Shown one piece after another: positions 6,024-7,430 of a DNA stretch of 7,430 nt (positions are counted from its first letter, which is position 1; each line of letters begins with the position of its first letter). Position numbers and translations under genes: made by a program. The DNA lies in the NCBI GenBank assembly GCA_900321145.1, contig ONVB01000082.1, positions 1 to 7,430 of the forward strand. The letters are read 5' to 3'. The DNA comes from an uncultured Eubacteriales bacterium (GTDB taxonomy: Bacteria > Bacillota > Clostridia > Lachnospirales > Lachnospiraceae). Under the pieces are notes generated by a model that was not told the origin of the DNA, ran no database searches, and worked only from the letters and a program-made list of their open reading frames with translations.

Positions 6024-6041
6024 AAGATATTTTGCCCCGAC
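6013..6041. promoter_or_regulatory. Interrupted dyad over the HAD -35 box, between divergent promoters
   Basis: Nested arms GTCGG (6013-6017) / CCGAC (6037-6041) and CAAAA (6021-6025) / TTTTG (6030-6034) around GATA, with unpaired linkers of 3 and 2 bases. It overlaps the HAD -35 and lies 45 bases from the por -35. It could be an operator or chance; it does not resemble the Rex consensus. Confidence 0.3.
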
Positions 6042-6085
6042 TCATGATCCTAAAAACAGGTATATCAAGAAAAACAAAGAAATAC

Positions 6086-6114
6086 TTTACAATTTTACCT
6101 TGAGTAATTATACT
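6086..6114 (+). promoter_or_regulatory. Sigma-A promoter of the por operon
   Basis: -35 TTTACA (6086-6091, five of six), 17-base spacer, -10 TATACT (6109-6114, five of six), in AT-rich DNA. Start expected near 6121, giving a leader of about 49 bases before the ATG at 6170. Confidence 0.7.
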
Positions 6115-6169
6115 ATTGTAAGTTTTTGCTTTATAAATAAGTAACATTTTTTCTCAGGAGATATTGATT

Positions 6170-6742
6170 ATGAAGAAAAGCGTTGAAATCAGATGGCACG
6201 GCCGTGGCGGCCAGGGCGCTAAAACTGCTGCCCTGCTTCTTGCGGATGTTGCCTTCAATGAAGGGCTTTATGTACAGGGCTTTCCCGAGTACGGCCCCGA
6301 GAGAATGGGTGCGCCTATCACGGCTTACAACCGTCTCTGTCACGATGAGATCAGAGTGCACTCAAACATCTACGATCCGGACTTTGTTGTAGTCGTAGAC
6401 GAAACCCTGCTCCACGCAGTGGATGTAACAAACGGACTTAAGGAGGACGGTGCCATCATCATCAACACCGCCCAGCCCAAGGAAAAGATAATCCCTCTCT
6501 TAAAGGGTTATCCCGGAAAGGTATATACCATAGACGCAAGAAAAATATCCGTCGAGACCTTAGGCAAGTACTTTCCCAACTCGCCCATGCTCGCAGCCAT
6601 AGTCAAGGTTGCCGAGATCATGGACAAGGATGTCTTCCTCTCACAGATGGAGGCAAGCTATAAGCACAAGTTCGCCAAGAAGCCTGAGGTAATAGAAGGA
6701 AATATGAAGGCTTTGGCCAGAGCATTTGAGGAGGTGGCCTAA
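6170..6742 (+). CDS. porC: Pyruvate (2-oxoacid):ferredoxin oxidoreductase, gamma subunit
   Basis: The gamma subunit of a four-subunit 2-oxoacid:ferredoxin oxidoreductase, which decarboxylates a 2-oxoacid oxidatively to acyl-CoA and reduces ferredoxin in the cytoplasm of anaerobes. The 190 residues carry the family start EIRWHGRGGQGAKTAALLL (6-24), then YVQGFPEYGPERMGAPITAY, VVVVDETLL and NSPMLAAIVKV, the pattern I recall for Thermotoga PorC. This domain is involved in CoA binding. The ATG at 6170 has AGGAG 9 bases upstream; a TTG at 6164 would be too close to it. It is the first gene of the operon, and its stop overlaps the next start by one base (TAATG). Pyruvate is the most likely substrate; a 2-oxoisovalerate or other branched-chain enzyme is the main alternative. 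Confidence 0.92.
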   Translation: MKKSVEIRWHGRGGQGAKTAALLLADVAFNEGLYVQGFPEYGPERMGAPITAYNRLCHDEIRVHSNIYDPDFVVVVDETLLHAVDVTNGLKEDGAIIINTAQPKEKIIPLLKGYPGKVYTIDARKISVETLGKYFPNSPMLAAIVKVAEIMDKDVFLSQMEASYKHKFAKKPEVIEGNMKALARAFEEVA

Positions 6743-7068
6743 TGGGTAGAGAGACCGATGTAACCAAGATAAACGAAAAGAGTCCCTACTATGATATAAC
6801 CCCCGGCAACCAGATTTTAGGCGGCGGCGGTTCAGTTCACTTCAACACAGGTGAGTGGCGTACCAAGACTCCTGTTATGGACTGGAACAAGTGTACACAG
6901 TGCTTACTCTGCACTCCATGCTGTCCTGACAGCTCCATACCGATCAAGGATGGCAAGAGACAGGACTTTGATTATGACCACTGCAAGGGCTGCGGTATAT
7001 GTGCCAAGGTGTGCAGCTTCGGTGCAATATGCATGGTAGAAGGCGTAGACCCGAAGGGAGGTGTGTAG
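6742..7068 (+). CDS. porD: 2-oxoacid:ferredoxin oxidoreductase, delta subunit (2[4Fe-4S] ferredoxin-like)
   Basis: The electron-transfer subunit, which passes electrons from the thiamine centre to external ferredoxin. The 108 residues have two [4Fe-4S] motifs: Cys51-54-57-61 (CTQCLLCTPCCP) and Cys81-84-87-91 (CKGCGICAKVC), each with three further residues before the last Cys. An extra Cys60 and Cys97 are present. The N-terminal 45 residues, with GGGGSVHFNTGEWRTKTPV, match the usual PorD extension ahead of the ferredoxin fold. Length is normal for PorD (about 100). The ATG lies inside the porC stop codon, with GAGGAGG upstream in the porC end, so the two are probably translationally coupled. 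It is oxygen-sensitive by nature of the clusters. Confidence 0.93.
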   Translation: MGRETDVTKINEKSPYYDITPGNQILGGGGSVHFNTGEWRTKTPVMDWNKCTQCLLCTPCCPDSSIPIKDGKRQDFDYDHCKGCGICAKVCSFGAICMVEGVDPKGGV

Positions 7069-7069
7069 G

Positions 7070-7430
7070 ATGTCGATCAGAGAGAGAATGTCAGGTAACG
7101 AGGCGACAGCCTACGCTATAAGACAGGTGAATCCGGACGTATGTGCCGCATTCCCGATCACACCTTCAACGGAAATCCCGCAGATGGTATCAACTTATAT
7201 AGCTAACGGTGAGATGGACACAGAGTTCATACCGGTAGAATCCGAACACAGCTCCATGAGTGCAGCTATGGGTGCCTGCGCAGCGGGAGCAAGAGCGATC
7301 ACCGCTACTTCATCCGCAGGACTCGCTTTCATGTGGGAGGTTCTCTATGTAGCAGCTTCCGACAGACTTCCGATAGTCATGGCAGTTGTAAACCGTGCAC
7401 TTACCGGTCCGATCAACATCAACTGCGACC
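7070..7430 (+). CDS. porA: 2-oxoacid:ferredoxin oxidoreductase, alpha subunit, C-terminus beyond window
   Basis: The first 120 residues of the alpha subunit, which carries the pyrimidine-binding thiamine diphosphate domain and, with the beta subunit, forms the active site. My translation gives MSGNEATAYAIRQVNPD, then FPITPSTEI (29-37), and ESEHSSMSAAMGACAAGARAITATSSAGLAFMWE split across residues 54-87, then LPIVMAVVNRAL, all typical of PorA. Family length is about 390, so two thirds are missing; a beta subunit (porB) is expected to follow. The ATG is one base after the porD stop, with GGGAGG at 7056-7061. The gene order gamma-delta-alpha agrees with the porCDAB arrangement known from Thermotoga. 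Confidence 0.92.
   Translation, partial: MSIRERMSGNEATAYAIRQVNPDVCAAFPITPSTEIPQMVSTYIANGEMDTEFIPVESEHSSMSAAMGACAAGARAITATSSAGLAFMWEVLYVAASDRLPIVMAVVNRALTGPININCD

Noticed and set aside
6131..6361. Minus-strand open frame over the por start
   Set aside because: It is a shadow of porC, which has clear family motifs and its own promoter and ribosome binding site.

Overview
The window looks like chromosomal DNA of an anaerobic Firmicute, most likely a Clostridia member near the Lachnospiraceae. The basis is moderate GC, strong GGAGG-type Shine-Dalgarno sites, near-consensus sigma-A promoters, a ferredoxin-dependent 2-oxoacid oxidoreductase, and the mix of a GH26 mannanase with a CbxX/SpoVK-type AAA+ ATPase. 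The genus is inference. I see no insertion sequence, phage gene, tRNA, rRNA or CRISPR array, and no gap between genes longer than 300 bases.

Layout, left to right. (1) 1-1079, minus: the N-terminal two thirds of an AMP-forming acyl-CoA synthetase, cut by the window edge, with a TTGACA-N17-TAGAAT promoter and a perfect inverted repeat at its likely transcription start. (2) 1225-1755, minus: a corrinoid adenosyltransferase (CobO/BtuR family) whose leader carries overlapping inverted repeats around the ribosome binding site. (3) 1905-2846, minus: a single-domain GH26 glycoside hydrolase (beta-mannanase type) without a signal peptide, preceded by a 13-bp tandem repeat between its promoter and ribosome binding site. 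(4) 2947-3125: a gap rich in inverted repeats. (5) 3126-5033, minus: a 635-residue protein with a C-terminal CbxX/CfqX AAA+ ATPase and an unrecognised, partly very acidic N-terminal half. (6) 5295-5948, minus: a HAD hydrolase of the phosphoglycolate phosphatase type, ended by a clear intrinsic terminator. (7) 5949-6169: a divergent promoter region. (8) 6170-7430, plus: the start of a four-subunit pyruvate (2-oxoacid):ferredoxin oxidoreductase operon in gamma-delta-alpha order, with a 1-nt overlap and a 1-nt gap between genes; the alpha gene runs off the window.

The minus-strand genes mostly have their own promoters and unrelated functions, so they read as separate transcription units. Only the por genes form a tight operon: they oxidise a 2-oxoacid to an acyl-CoA and pass electrons to ferredoxin. 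The acyl-CoA synthetase and the B12 enzyme fit anaerobic acyl-CoA metabolism broadly, but the sequence does not link them to por.

The least explained items are the AAA+ protein with its acidic N-terminal half, the structured gap downstream of it, the 13-bp repeat leader, and the overlapping palindromes ahead of the adenosyltransferase. I do not see a complete, clearly new multi-gene system here.
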